A DNA stretch of 57,306 nt. It comes from Puniceibacterium sediminis. Lineage in GTDB: Bacteria; Pseudomonadota; Alphaproteobacteria; Rhodobacterales; Rhodobacteraceae. Location: NCBI RefSeq assembly GCF_900188035.1, contig NZ_FZNN01000022.1, forward strand, positions 1-57,306, written 5' to 3'. Made by a program: the position numbers and the translations under genes. Shown piece by piece: positions 15,773 through 24,883 of the stretch. Each line of letters starts with the position of its first letter. The stretch's first letter is position 1. Below the pieces are notes generated by a model, which saw nothing but the letters and a program-made list of their open reading frames with translations, did not search any database and was not told where the DNA came from.

Positions 15773-17857
15773 TCAGTTGGGTGTGCGTCCGGGGGTGGCC
15801 GACACCGACTCCAGCGTGCCATCCGAGAGGATGCGGACGGCCGACACCATTTCGTCCTTGCCGATGCTGCCGTCGTGGATCAGGCAGGCGGGTAACGTGC
15901 GCGGGACCAGCAGCGGCACGGTCAGGGTTACCTTTTCTTCGGCATGGTACATCATCATCTGTTCGCGCAGGATGCCCAGCGTGATCGCCTCGCCCAGCAG
16001 TGCGGATTCGATGTAATCGGTGTAATAGTGCACCCCGGCGATGTTGCGCGCGTTGGAAATGTTCCACATCAGCTTGTTCAACTCGCCTTCAAGCGTCAGC
16101 CCCTGCGGCATCTTCAGGCCCAGCATGTCGATGTTCACCGAGTCCGGCGCGGCACCGCCATCGGGAACAAGCGCAATCCCATCCCGTTTAACCAGAAGGG
16201 CCGGTGAATCGGGAGCGTCTGGGTCCTGCATGTCGAAAAACGCCTTGAGCAGGGTGACGCAGGCACCCGCCACGGTTGCGTGGCCCGCGCCGTAGGACGG
16301 ATGCATCGGCGAGCCTTCGGGAAAGGCCATCGGCAGCAGCCAGGAATTTTCCTTCGTCTCTTTGAGGTTGTGCGCCAGCACCGCGCTGAGGATCGGATCC
16401 AGAGCCGGCTCCGGTCCCTTCGGCTTGTCGGCTACATAGGGGTGGGTATAGGCCCGCGCGACGTCCCGAGCGATCTGCCAGCGCGCCTTGGCCTCGACCG
16501 ACCCGTCGTTTTCGGCATAGGGGGCGGTGCCTTTCAGGCTCTTGTGCGGGTGGTATTCGGTGAAAACAGTGTGAAACAGCGCTGCCGCTGCTTCGGGCCG
16601 CAACCGGCGGTGGACAGAAAATTTCTGATAGCGCACCGCCTTGAGCGCGCGGCTAGACACTTCGGTCACTAGGGTCAGAAGGTGCGGCGGCCCGAATAGT
16701 GCAAAAGGTTCGCGATTGTCGCGCGACAGCGGGTTGGCCGATTTGCCGTGAAACGGCAGGCCAGGGTCAAACGGGTATTTTTCGTCAAGCAGGATCAACG
16801 CGGCGTTGAGATAGGCCTGATACAACTGGTCGTCATGCACATAGGTGGCCATGTCTCGCAGCCGGGCAATCGGGCGGCGGGCACCTTTGATGAACTCTTG
16901 GCCGCGGTCCTTGACCAGCGCGCGCTTGTTCAGACCGTTCTGTACATCGAGCCAGTCGGCCCAGGTCATCATGTAGTCCTGCCCGGGGATCGCGACGCGC
17001 ACCTTCTGGTCGATCTGCTGTGCGCCATATCCGATCTGGCCGGTCGCACGCTGTCCGATCTCGCGCTCGCAACCGCCCGATCCCATCACCATGAACTGGG
17101 ATAGGAACGGCGTGTCCCAGCCGTCTTCGCCCATCCCGCGGAACAGGTTCGTCGCGCTTTGCTTGTGGCCAAAGCGGCGGCGCTCGCGCTGTTCTTTGAC
17201 CATCACATCCTTGTCCGTGTAGGTGCCGCCGAACCACCGCAGGGCGGACAATTCACCGGCGTATATGCTCACTGTGCGGTTGGCTTTCTTGATCAGGTCA
17301 ATGGCGCCTTTGCCGACGGGCGTGCCGTTGATATTGATCAGGGTGGCGATCAGACTGTCGGGCATGAAGGCGGCCACCGGCAGGTCGCGGGCGCGGGCCA
17401 TCTGATAGACCTCGGCCATTTCCGCGGCGAATTCTGCCGATCCAACCTCGGGGGCAGGGGGCATGGTCACGGCCTGGGGATCGGGGCCTTCCATCGCATA
17501 GGCATGACCGGCGGTCGGGCTTTCCCATTGACGGTAGACGTTGTGATCGGCCTTGCACTTCAGGGTGGCGAACTGTGCCGGGTCTTCGGTGAGGTAGTTG
17601 TCTTTGGCCGGCGGGGTATCGGCGAAGACACGCGGATCATGCGTCTCTGTCCCTGCCCGAAAGGTTTCGAAATGCGTCGGGTCGATCAACAGCCCGTTCG
17701 GGCCGTGTTCCAGCCCTTTCGTGAAGTTGAAAACATACGGCGTCTTGTTGTCCCGATTGGCGACGTGTTGGGGGTGTTCGGCGGCGCTCGAGAGGTCAGT
17801 CGCGCAGTTACGGCGCAGCCGCGCCTGTTCCCGGCGTGGTTTGTCCTTGAAGTCCAT
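15773..17857 (-). CDS. Vanadium-dependent haloperoxidase
   Basis: A 694-residue protein. The start at 17857 follows AGGAGACACTGAA. The active-site motifs are present in order: KFSVHRRLRPEA (lysine and arginine that bind vanadate), PMHPSYGAGHATVAGA (the histidine-glycine segment that holds the acid-base histidine), and RNIAGVHYYTDYIESALLGE (arginine and the vanadate-coordinating histidine). The K-x7-RPEA form matches the bacterial and algal bromoperoxidase type. Such enzymes oxidise halide with hydrogen peroxide to hypohalous acid, halogenating organic molecules or acting as a chemical defence. The N-terminus is basic and has no clear Sec signal. A second PAP2-fold gene lies in the same cluster (20769-21983). 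The halide preference cannot be read from sequence. Confidence 0.88.
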   Translation of the reverse strand: MDFKDKPRREQARLRRNCATDLSSAAEHPQHVANRDNKTPYVFNFTKGLEHGPNGLLIDPTHFETFRAGTETHDPRVFADTPPAKDNYLTEDPAQFATLKCKADHNVYRQWESPTAGHAYAMEGPDPQAVTMPPAPEVGSAEFAAEMAEVYQMARARDLPVAAFMPDSLIATLININGTPVGKGAIDLIKKANRTVSIYAGELSALRWFGGTYTDKDVMVKEQRERRRFGHKQSATNLFRGMGEDGWDTPFLSQFMVMGSGGCEREIGQRATGQIGYGAQQIDQKVRVAIPGQDYMMTWADWLDVQNGLNKRALVKDRGQEFIKGARRPIARLRDMATYVHDDQLYQAYLNAALILLDEKYPFDPGLPFHGKSANPLSRDNREPFALFGPPHLLTLVTEVSSRALKAVRYQKFSVHRRLRPEAAAALFHTVFTEYHPHKSLKGTAPYAENDGSVEAKARWQIARDVARAYTHPYVADKPKGPEPALDPILSAVLAHNLKETKENSWLLPMAFPEGSPMHPSYGAGHATVAGACVTLLKAFFDMQDPDAPDSPALLVKRDGIALVPDGGAAPDSVNIDMLGLKMPQGLTLEGELNKLMWNISNARNIAGVHYYTDYIESALLGEAITLGILREQMMMYHAEEKVTLTVPLLVPRTLPACLIHDGSIGKDEMVSAVRILSDGTLESVSATPGRTPN

Positions 17858-17873
17858 TTCAGTGTCTCCTGTG

Positions 17874-18377
17874 TCAGGGGGCGGCGGCAAAGCGCCGTTC
17901 TTCGGCATCGAAATGCCAGTTGACTGCGGCGTCGTAGGACGGCGCCGGGTCGGGAATATCGTGCAGGATCAGGCGGCCGACGGTCATGCCACTGGTGTGT
18001 GCGTGGCGACCGAAGGCCTTCAGCCCCAGACCCTGTTCGCCCTGCGTGAGGCGCGCCGCGCCGTCGGCGGGAAAGAATGTCCCCGCGACCTGCACACCGG
18101 GTGGCAGGTGCCGCACCATCAAAAACTGCGGCGCGGATGCATCCGGCTCGGCAAGCAAAGCCAGTATGGTGTTGCGTTCGGACAGATCGGCGGGGGGCTC
18201 GTCACTGTCGGGCGACTTGGCAACGCCGGTGTCCGAGATCTGCAGCAGCGCTCCCTCTGGGCCGGAGCGGGAGACGATCAGCCATTCCTGACCGGCCGCC
18301 TGTGCACTGTGCGGGGTACCGAAGGGACCAATGCGCAGGCTATTGCACATGGCGATTCGAAAGTCGTTTGGGATCAT
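17874..18377 (-). CDS. Hypothetical protein before vanadium haloperoxidase
   Basis: A 167-residue soluble protein starting MIPNDFRIAM at 18377. It ends 16 bases before the haloperoxidase start, so the two are translated from one message. The sequence is rich in strands, with segments EWLIVSRSGPEGALLQISDTG and PQFLMVRHLPPGVQVAGTFFP. It ends NWHFDAEERRFAAAP. No known domain or signal peptide is recognised. Tight spacing suggests a structural or activity partner of the haloperoxidase. The function is unknown. Confidence 0.65.
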   Translation of the reverse strand: MIPNDFRIAMCNSLRIGPFGTPHSAQAAGQEWLIVSRSGPEGALLQISDTGVAKSPDSDEPPADLSERNTILALLAEPDASAPQFLMVRHLPPGVQVAGTFFPADGAARLTQGEQGLGLKAFGRHAHTSGMTVGRLILHDIPDPAPSYDAAVNWHFDAEERRFAAAP

Positions 18378-18561
18378 TGGACCTGTCCTTTGTTCGGGTA
18401 GTGACAGTGTCGGCACAGCGCATCAGTGGGCTGTCAGCAGGGCATCAATGCGTCGTCAAATCGGTGTCAATCCGGCGGTCGATCCTGTCATTTGGCCGCG
18501 CAAAATCTATCCGGCGCCCGGGGACAGCCGGGCGCCGGTCAGGTCTGGGACAGATCAGGGG

Positions 18562-20772
18562 TCAGCGCGCGCGGGGACCCAGCAGAACCCGTACTCCGGT
18601 GCGCTCGGGCGTTCGGGAGGCCGCGAAATAATCGGCGCTGCTGATTTCAGCCAAACGTCTCAGGTCGTCGCGCGACTTAAGCTGGGGGTTGGCAAGCATC
18701 GCGGCGATCCAGCGCGCCACCTGTGGCGCTGCGCTGGACGTTCCGGCAAAGCGAAAGACAGAACCACTGTGAGTTCCGGCGGCCAGTACACCCGGAGCGG
18801 CATGATTGATCTCGGTCACGGCGGCCAGATCGACGCTGGCGCGGCGCAAGGCGCCGCTTTTCGCAAGCGGCTCCCCGGCGCTGGAAAATGCGCTGGTGCC
18901 GCCGTTGTCGATGCGGTTGCTGGCCAGGGTCCGACGGCTCAGCGCGGATTTTCGCACGCTGCCGACGCGGATTGTGCTGGTTCCGGTGCCGATGGCGTTC
19001 AGCGTGCCGCGGCGCAGAACCCAGGCGTTTGGCACATCCCCATCGTCGGGGCGTCCGTCGGGCCGGTATTCACTGTAGTTCGGATCCACCAGCGTGCACT
19101 GGCGCCCGAACGGGCGAAAGCCAAAGGGCGTGTCGTTACGCTGACAGCGCACGTCGATCTTCTGCGGCTCTATCTCGCGGGTGTCCCACAGACGAATTTC
19201 CCAGGTGCCAGACGGCACCGATGCCGGTTCCTGCTGAAATTCAACCGTCTCCAGCGGCTGTTCGAACAGCGTCGGGGCCAGGATCAAGGTCAGCTTGAAC
19301 TGTTCGGTCAGGGGTCGCTTGCCGTCGGCTTTGTCGACATTCTTGCGGGGCAGGCTTTGCAGCACTTCGTGATAGGCCATGCCGACGAGGATGTCTTTGC
19401 CGCCGCGATGCTGAACCAATGGCACGGCATGGAAGAAGTCGATCTGTGAGTGCTGCCCGTCGATATCGAGCGCGATCCAATCCGCCGCATTCGGCGGGCG
19501 CAATTCCAGCCTGAGGGGGGACGGTCGGGTGCTAAGTTCCTCGACGATGTGCTTGCGGGTCTCCTCTGTCAGCGCCGTGGGTAGGGGGGAGGCGGGAGCG
19601 TCAGAGGGGGCATCGGGTTGGGCCGTGGTATTGTGCCCTATGAAATCGGTCTCTTGCTCAGGCCACCAGAATTCCACGATCGCGGCGGCTTTGTCCTCGG
19701 GCTGGCGGCGCAGCAGCAGCGGTGGGTTCTGCCGGTCGGGCCGGGTGCAGCCGATAGTCTGCTCGCCGCGTGTACGGCTTTGATAGCTGTTGCCTGCGGG
19801 CAGAGTCAGCCAGACCGGAATGCTGTGTACGTCTTGCATGGTCTGCACCGCGTCATCGATCCATTCCTCCATCTGGTCGCGGCCGTTCATCGGACCGGCA
19901 AAGATGCCGTAGGAAAAATTCAGCACCAGCGGAATCCGTGGCGCATCGCTGTCTTCCGGTTGTAGATGTATGGTGCGGGCAAGGATGAATTCGATCGCAT
20001 GGGTGACATAGGTTGCCATGAATGCGCCCGAGGAGTCGCGGGTGGCAATCCGGGCCAGCTGCACCGCCACGATTGGACGCAGGTGCGCCATCTTAGCCGG
20101 TGTTTCGCCGAAGTCATCGACGGAGCGGTCGTTGCAGTCGTATCCTGTCGCAAGGTCCATCACATGGGTGCCGTGCTGGGCGCAGCGTGACAGCGCGCTC
20201 TGCATCTCTGCCAGCCGGTAGGCGGTGTCGGCATGGGGCAGGCCGACAGGATCGCGGCGCACGAACAGCCGTTCGTTGATTTCCGTTTCCACCCAATCCC
20301 GGCCAAAGGGTAGCACGTACCCATTGGTTTCACGCCCTGCCTCGCAGGCCGCGTCCTGATTCCAGAGTGCCGAAAGTCGCGTACCATAGCGGCCCGTGTT
20401 ATCGCGTTTCAGAAAGCGTGCGTTTGCAAAGGCGATACCGTCATCGACGATCCCGATGATGACCTTTCGCGGCGCGGGTTCGAGTGCGGTAAAGCCAGGA
20501 GAACCTTTGAACTGGACACATAGGCTGTCAGGGCGAACCGGGGCCAGTTCTTTCGGATGGGCGGTTTGAAGCGCTCTGTCAACGGGTCTGGCGGTGCCAC
20601 CCTTGATAGATACCGGGCCCCTCGTCAGGAAAGGCGTAGGAAACGGTAGGGTCGGTCCTTGGATAAAAGAGGGGGCCTGGGTCCGCAGCCACCAGTCGCT
20701 GTAGGGTGACAGGATCTGTGCGTCGTTGTCACCCCCATCGGCGCGCACGGGGCTGTCCCAGCGCAGGGTCAT
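18562..20772 (-). CDS. Subtilisin-like serine protease (S8 family)
   Basis: A 736-residue protein. The S8 catalytic triad is intact: D110 in VIIGIVDDG, H200 in QHGTHVMDLATG and S679 in FAGTSSAAPQ; the oxyanion region PVWLTLPAGNS is also visible. A large insertion of roughly 250-300 residues lies between the histidine part and the serine part, so it is much longer than a minimal subtilase. No signal peptide is seen, so the protease may act inside the cell or be exported by a non-Sec route. Its ATG overlaps the stop of the PAP2-fold gene (ATGA 20769-20772), a sign of coupled synthesis. A stretch of 184 bases separates it from the next cluster gene. Confidence 0.85.
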   Translation of the reverse strand: MTLRWDSPVRADGGDNDAQILSPYSDWWLRTQAPSFIQGPTLPFPTPFLTRGPVSIKGGTARPVDRALQTAHPKELAPVRPDSLCVQFKGSPGFTALEPAPRKVIIGIVDDGIAFANARFLKRDNTGRYGTRLSALWNQDAACEAGRETNGYVLPFGRDWVETEINERLFVRRDPVGLPHADTAYRLAEMQSALSRCAQHGTHVMDLATGYDCNDRSVDDFGETPAKMAHLRPIVAVQLARIATRDSSGAFMATYVTHAIEFILARTIHLQPEDSDAPRIPLVLNFSYGIFAGPMNGRDQMEEWIDDAVQTMQDVHSIPVWLTLPAGNSYQSRTRGEQTIGCTRPDRQNPPLLLRRQPEDKAAAIVEFWWPEQETDFIGHNTTAQPDAPSDAPASPLPTALTEETRKHIVEELSTRPSPLRLELRPPNAADWIALDIDGQHSQIDFFHAVPLVQHRGGKDILVGMAYHEVLQSLPRKNVDKADGKRPLTEQFKLTLILAPTLFEQPLETVEFQQEPASVPSGTWEIRLWDTREIEPQKIDVRCQRNDTPFGFRPFGRQCTLVDPNYSEYRPDGRPDDGDVPNAWVLRRGTLNAIGTGTSTIRVGSVRKSALSRRTLASNRIDNGGTSAFSSAGEPLAKSGALRRASVDLAAVTEINHAAPGVLAAGTHSGSVFRFAGTSSAAPQVARWIAAMLANPQLKSRDDLRRLAEISSADYFAASRTPERTGVRVLLGPRAR

Positions 20773-21983
20773 GATCCGGTGCCCCCTGTTTTGGCTGTCG
20801 CCCATTCCGCTCTGGCCCGCGCATAGAGTTCGCGCAGCACAGAACCGGTGTTGGACATGGTCAGCTTGTATGTCGTCGGCGTGCCATATTCGACCTCGGT
20901 ACCATCACCTTCGTAGGCCACAAGCGGTGCATGATCAAAAAGCCCGCGGGACGTCTCGTGGGTGAAATCCGCAGCCCCGAATGCATCGCTTCTGCAATGC
21001 CAGCCGGTAGCTTCGACATTAAGGTGATCGGCTGATGTCCCTTCGGGGCGATGCGCGAGCGCGAGTATATAGCGCGCCAGAGAGATCCCCAGAGTGGCCC
21101 CCGCGGCGCTGTCGACGGGAAAGTGCACCCCTGCCACGGTACGGTTCTGCGCGATCCGGGTGGCTTGGCGCAGCAATTGTTGCTCGACCAGATAGGGCCG
21201 GACCGCCGCGTGCATCACGAGATCGCGCAGGATTGTTGCGACCAGAAACGCCTCGGTTGCGTGGCCAGACGGCAGCGTGCCGTGACCCGGGGTCTGGATC
21301 ATCGGATGCACCTGGGCCGAAAATACGTTCGGCCGTTGGCAGGCCAGCAAATGCTTACACTGCATTTCGATTAACGACGCGGCCTGCAGCGCCACCAGCA
21401 AAAGCTCGTGCGTCCAGCGATTTCGCTCGGGCTCAAGCGGAACCACCGCGCCAAATGACGAAAGGATGTCCGTGAGTTGCAACAGGATCTCTGCCGCGCG
21501 CTCGACTCTCTGATCGGCGTAATATTCGATGTAATTCAACTGTTGGGCAAAGGCTTCCATCCCGGGCCGGTCAATTTGCGCGACGACGATTTCGCCAGAC
21601 CCCAGCCGTGAAAGCACCCGCACGGTCGCGGGCGTAGGCACAGTTTGACCCTGCGCGTCCGGCGTTTCGCTGGCATGATGAGGAGTGACACACAGGGTCG
21701 AAATGATTTCCTGCACGGTGACCAGCATGCGCGTGTCCATCGACCACTGCTGCATGTTGTCGGCACTTGCGAAGGAAAGCTCTGTCGGGAGGGGATACGA
21801 GGGATCCCACGACCAGTGGCCGGTCAGGGAGGCATGGCTCATTGTAAGAGCTGCAGCGGCTGCGGGCGGCGTCCTGCCTCCGGCCATCAGTTGTCCGTGT
21901 TGGCCATGCTGTCCGTGTTGCCCGTGCTGTCCATGCTGGCCGTGTTGACCATGCTGCACAAATAATATGCTATTCGTCACCAT
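20769..21983 (-). CDS. PAP2 / vanadium haloperoxidase-fold protein with (HGQ)7 tract
   Basis: A 404-residue protein with the full PAP2/vanadium-haloperoxidase signature: K-H-L-L-A-C-Q-R-P (K-x6-RP), LPSGHATE (PSGH) and NRTVAGVHFPVD (R-x5-H-x3-D). Members are either acid phosphatases or vanadate haloperoxidases. Soluble layout and the neighbouring haloperoxidase gene favour the latter, but the motifs do not separate the two. Residues 11-31 are seven perfect HGQ repeats, close to the N-terminus and possibly metal-binding. The start at 21983 follows GGGAGAAG. It is the first gene of the minus-strand cluster and is divergent from the SARP-like regulator. Confidence 0.82.
   Translation of the reverse strand: MVTNSILFVQHGQHGQHGQHGQHGQHGQHGQLMAGGRTPPAAAAALTMSHASLTGHWSWDPSYPLPTELSFASADNMQQWSMDTRMLVTVQEIISTLCVTPHHASETPDAQGQTVPTPATVRVLSRLGSGEIVVAQIDRPGMEAFAQQLNYIEYYADQRVERAAEILLQLTDILSSFGAVVPLEPERNRWTHELLLVALQAASLIEMQCKHLLACQRPNVFSAQVHPMIQTPGHGTLPSGHATEAFLVATILRDLVMHAAVRPYLVEQQLLRQATRIAQNRTVAGVHFPVDSAAGATLGISLARYILALAHRPEGTSADHLNVEATGWHCRSDAFGAADFTHETSRGLFDHAPLVAYEGDGTEVEYGTPTTYKLTMSNTGSVLRELYARARAEWATAKTGGTGS
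21891..21953 (-). repeat. Seven-copy 9-bp tandem repeat encoding (HGQ)7
   Basis: Seven 9-base units, each a CAT/CAC GGN CAA/CAG variant, encode residues 11-31 of the PAP2-fold protein. Synonymous differences between units show that the peptide has been maintained rather than freshly duplicated. The repeat number could vary by slippage. Confidence 0.9.
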
Positions 21984-22088
21984 ATCGCCGCTTCTCCCAA
22001 ATTACATGCACACAATTGCGGTCCATGGTCGGGCCACGTTCAATTTTGTCAACAAGCGATCCGAAATCGTGTTAGACTAACGGTCGAA

Positions 22089-22108
22089 TTAACAATTTTT
22101 TAACAATT
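22089..22108. promoter_or_regulatory. Direct repeats spaced 11 bp, candidate SARP-type operator
   Basis: TTAACAATT occurs at 22089-22097 and 22100-22108, start to start 11 bp, one helical turn apart. SARP-family regulators bind direct repeats with such spacing. The site lies between the divergent cluster gene (start 21983) and the regulator (start 22156), so it could control either or both. Confidence 0.45.
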
Positions 22109-22155
22109 CAATCTTGTGACGTCGTCCATTTTGATGTCGAAACGGAGGTTTTCAA

Positions 22156-23802
22156 ATGATGGAAAACCCATATAGGCTTTATTTGGCGGGGGCGTTTCGG
22201 TTCGAATGCCCGGCGGGCAACAAGATTGATATGCTGGGCAAGAAATCGCGCGCAATTATCGGTTTTCTTGGCACCGGTATCGACCACGAGAGGCCCCGCG
22301 CCTGGGTTCTGGACCATCTGTGGAGTGATCGGGGCGAACGTCAGGCCGCCGCCAGCTATCGTCAATGCATTTACGAATTGCGGCGCAGTCTTGGTGAGGG
22401 CAGCGATATTCTGGAGGTCGCGTCAAATCGTCTGGCTCTGAAACCCGGTCGGATATGGGTGGATGTGGACGACACCGACTATCTGACCACTCTGTGCGCA
22501 AATACCGCCGAATTGCCCGAATTCCTTGCGGATCTCGATATCCGCGATCCAGAATTCGAACACTGGCTGCGCGACCGGCGCAGTTGGTTGGCGTCTTGTA
22601 TGGAAACGTTGCGCGCGCCACCAAACGAACAGCCGCGACAGAAGCCTATCGAATTGCAGAAACATCCGATGCGCCCGATCGTCATCCGCGGCAAAGTCTT
22701 CGGTGACAGCCAAAAGACCGCCGCGATCAATTCGGTCCTGCTGGATCTGATTTGCAAAAGTATAGACGAAAACGGCCGGGTCAAGATCGTGGATGAGGCG
22801 ACGATGTCCGGCTTGCGGCCAACGGATGCCGCGCGTGCATTCCGCGTTCAGGTCAACAGCCTTGAAAACGGGGGCGGGGTCGGTGTGTCGACCACGCTCA
22901 CACGGTCCTATGATGGGACGGTCTTTTCAAACGAAATGCGGGTGACGCAGGGTGCCGACCTGCTGGGACAGGACGAGAACGGTGGGATTGATCTGGTGAA
23001 CGAGGCGGTTCAGTGCGCGCTGGATGAAATCGTAAGCTACGAGGAGCGCCTGTCGGAGTCTCAGATTGCCACCGCTCTGTGCCTCAGTGCCGTCCGTTCG
23101 GCTCTGGATCTTTCGGGCGGGTCGCTGGAGCGGGCCGACCGTCGACTTGAGACGGCCTACGAGATCGACCCGCAGCCGGTCTTTCTGGCATGGCGTGCCT
23201 ATTTGCGCACCTTTCAGCTGGGCGAAAATGGCAACATCTGCCGCCAGTCGACCCAGGATGAAATGCAGCATCTGATTTCCCTGGCCGAGGAACAGCAGCC
23301 GGGCAACTCAATCATTCTGTCGCTGTCGGCCTTCATCCGGTCGATGTGGCTCTTGTCGAACGAAGAGGCGTTGGGTCTTGCGGTGCGCAGCACGGCGATC
23401 AATCCAGCCAACCCGGTCGGGATTGCCTATTTGGGCATGGTGCAGACCCATCTGGGGCATTTCGAAGAGGGTTATAAGCTGACGCGCAGGGCCAATGCGT
23501 TGACATCCCGGGGGTTGATGAAGCGGTCGATCCGCTACGTGGCCATGCGGTCGGCCGCCTGTGCGGGACACTATGCCGAGGCGCTCCGGATCGGGGAGGG
23601 GCTGTCGCGCGACTTGCCGGGGTTTGTTGCACCCAAGCGGCTGATGGGCCTGCTCTACATGAAGGACGGCCGCCCGGATCTAGCCGAACTGGTCGCCGAG
23701 GATATGCGTCAGGTCGAATCAGACTACAGCCTGGACAAGATGCAGGATTTCTTTCGCGCCTCGCCCCTGCTGTACCGTTGCGAACTCGGCGAGCCGACTT
23801 AG
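22156..23802 (+). CDS. SARP-like transcriptional regulator with TPR-type C-terminus
   Basis: A 548-residue protein with GGAGG before its tandem ATG start. The N-terminal 110 residues look like an OmpR-type winged helix of the SARP kind: YRLYLAGAFRFE, then an LGKKSRAIIGFLG helix, and RQAAASYRQCIYELRRSLGEG as the recognition region. The middle (about 175-300) resembles the TolB/adenylate-cyclase-associated segment found in such regulators. The rest is a repetitive helical array typical of TPR-type regions. SARP-like proteins activate secondary-metabolite or specialised clusters in response to internal signals. This one is divergent from the haloperoxidase/protease cluster and is likely its regulator. 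There is no separate sensor kinase nearby. Confidence 0.75.
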   Translation: MMENPYRLYLAGAFRFECPAGNKIDMLGKKSRAIIGFLGTGIDHERPRAWVLDHLWSDRGERQAAASYRQCIYELRRSLGEGSDILEVASNRLALKPGRIWVDVDDTDYLTTLCANTAELPEFLADLDIRDPEFEHWLRDRRSWLASCMETLRAPPNEQPRQKPIELQKHPMRPIVIRGKVFGDSQKTAAINSVLLDLICKSIDENGRVKIVDEATMSGLRPTDAARAFRVQVNSLENGGGVGVSTTLTRSYDGTVFSNEMRVTQGADLLGQDENGGIDLVNEAVQCALDEIVSYEERLSESQIATALCLSAVRSALDLSGGSLERADRRLETAYEIDPQPVFLAWRAYLRTFQLGENGNICRQSTQDEMQHLISLAEEQQPGNSIILSLSAFIRSMWLLSNEEALGLAVRSTAINPANPVGIAYLGMVQTHLGHFEEGYKLTRRANALTSRGLMKRSIRYVAMRSAACAGHYAEALRIGEGLSRDLPGFVAPKRLMGLLYMKDGRPDLAELVAEDMRQVESDYSLDKMQDFFRASPLLYRCELGEPT

Positions 23803-24883
23803 TTTCGTGATCGGCTTAAGGTGCTGCTTGAACTCCATCGCGTTTCGGTATGGAACAAATCTCAGTGGAAACTACCCGCTTACGCGGCTCACTTCTGCTC
23901 GAAAATCCACATGAAGGCAGGCCAAACTTGGTCAACGTCGCTGTGGCGCACGCGAAGCCGCCGCCCTAGGTGAGGATCGTCGGACCCTTGAGGCCTTCGA
24001 CAGGGCAGGGGGCGCCGGTGCGGGCGGCGTGATGCCTGGGGACCCGCCGGGGCAAAGGCGAAATAGCTCTTGGTCCCTGGCTCAGCGTGGTCGCAGCTGG
24101 GACATCATATATAACTTGTCGCATTTGGGCCGCGGATCACGACGATCATCTGGCCCACCGGGTGATTTGCACTGCCAAGAGCCGAGGCAAAGAAGTTGCT
24201 GTGCGCGCGCACCTCCGTCGCCCCCAACAAATTCGACGCTGGCTTGATGAACAATCGCGCTTCATCTACTTCCCTAGGGCGCAACCGGGACCATCTAGTC
24301 GCGCCACCGGCGCGGTCTGGGTCGTTGGTCGGAACATGAACTGGTTTCACAAAATGGCGGGGCGGTTCCAGGCCTCCTCCACACGATGGACATGCCTGGA
24401 GCGTCTCTGCGTCGTATGGGAGGCGTCCCACGTTTCGACAGCTTTGATAAATTTGAAGGTGACCTTCGTTCATCCAGACATCATGTACGCGTTGTAACAT
24501 TCGTCGAGAGATGCCTGCGCTGGTCCAGCTCCGCCGGGCTGCGATGGTTTCTGCCTCAGGCGTGAATTCGGAGCCCGGCGACCAGCGCGCTGTCGGTGGT
24601 CTGCGTTCCACGGCGGAACTCACCGTCGGATGGCACTCTCGACGTCTCCAAGATCGGCGCGCAGTTGGGCACGGGAGTTACACCGATATCGTTCGGAGCT
24701 CTCGCCGAGCTTGATCTTGTCTAAGTCGACCGACACAACAGCTCCTGTGGGCGGGTCTGAAAACACTACCTGCCTGATCCAGGGCCGTGTCAAACTAGCT
24801 ATTACCTTCGAAGGTGGAAAGCGGTAAGAATACCAGAGCGGTCCGGAGTTGGACGCGATTGTAAATTAGGCCTGTATGCTATC
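23803..24883. other. Decayed 1.1-kb stretch without intact genes
   Basis: No intact gene is supported. The best protein-like segment is on the minus strand at 24105-24623 (listed separately). Other open frames are short and overlap each other on both strands. The stretch separates the SARP regulator from the pqi operon and looks like remains of former cargo. Confidence 0.5.
24105..24623 (-). pseudogene. Possible remnant of a zinc-finger or helicase-associated protein
   Basis: The minus-strand frame contains LQACPSCGGGLEPPRHFVKP followed by an arginine-rich segment. It resembles a zinc-finger and neighbouring domain seen at the C-terminus of some DEAD/DEAH helicases (DUF1998-like proteins), but no helicase core remains. 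There is no good start or ribosome site. A decayed fragment is the best explanation; a chance open frame is the alternative. Confidence 0.25.

Noticed and set aside
21891-21953. Tandem 9-bp units considered as a CRISPR-like array
   Set aside because: There are no spacers, the unit is far too short, and the array lies in frame inside a gene.
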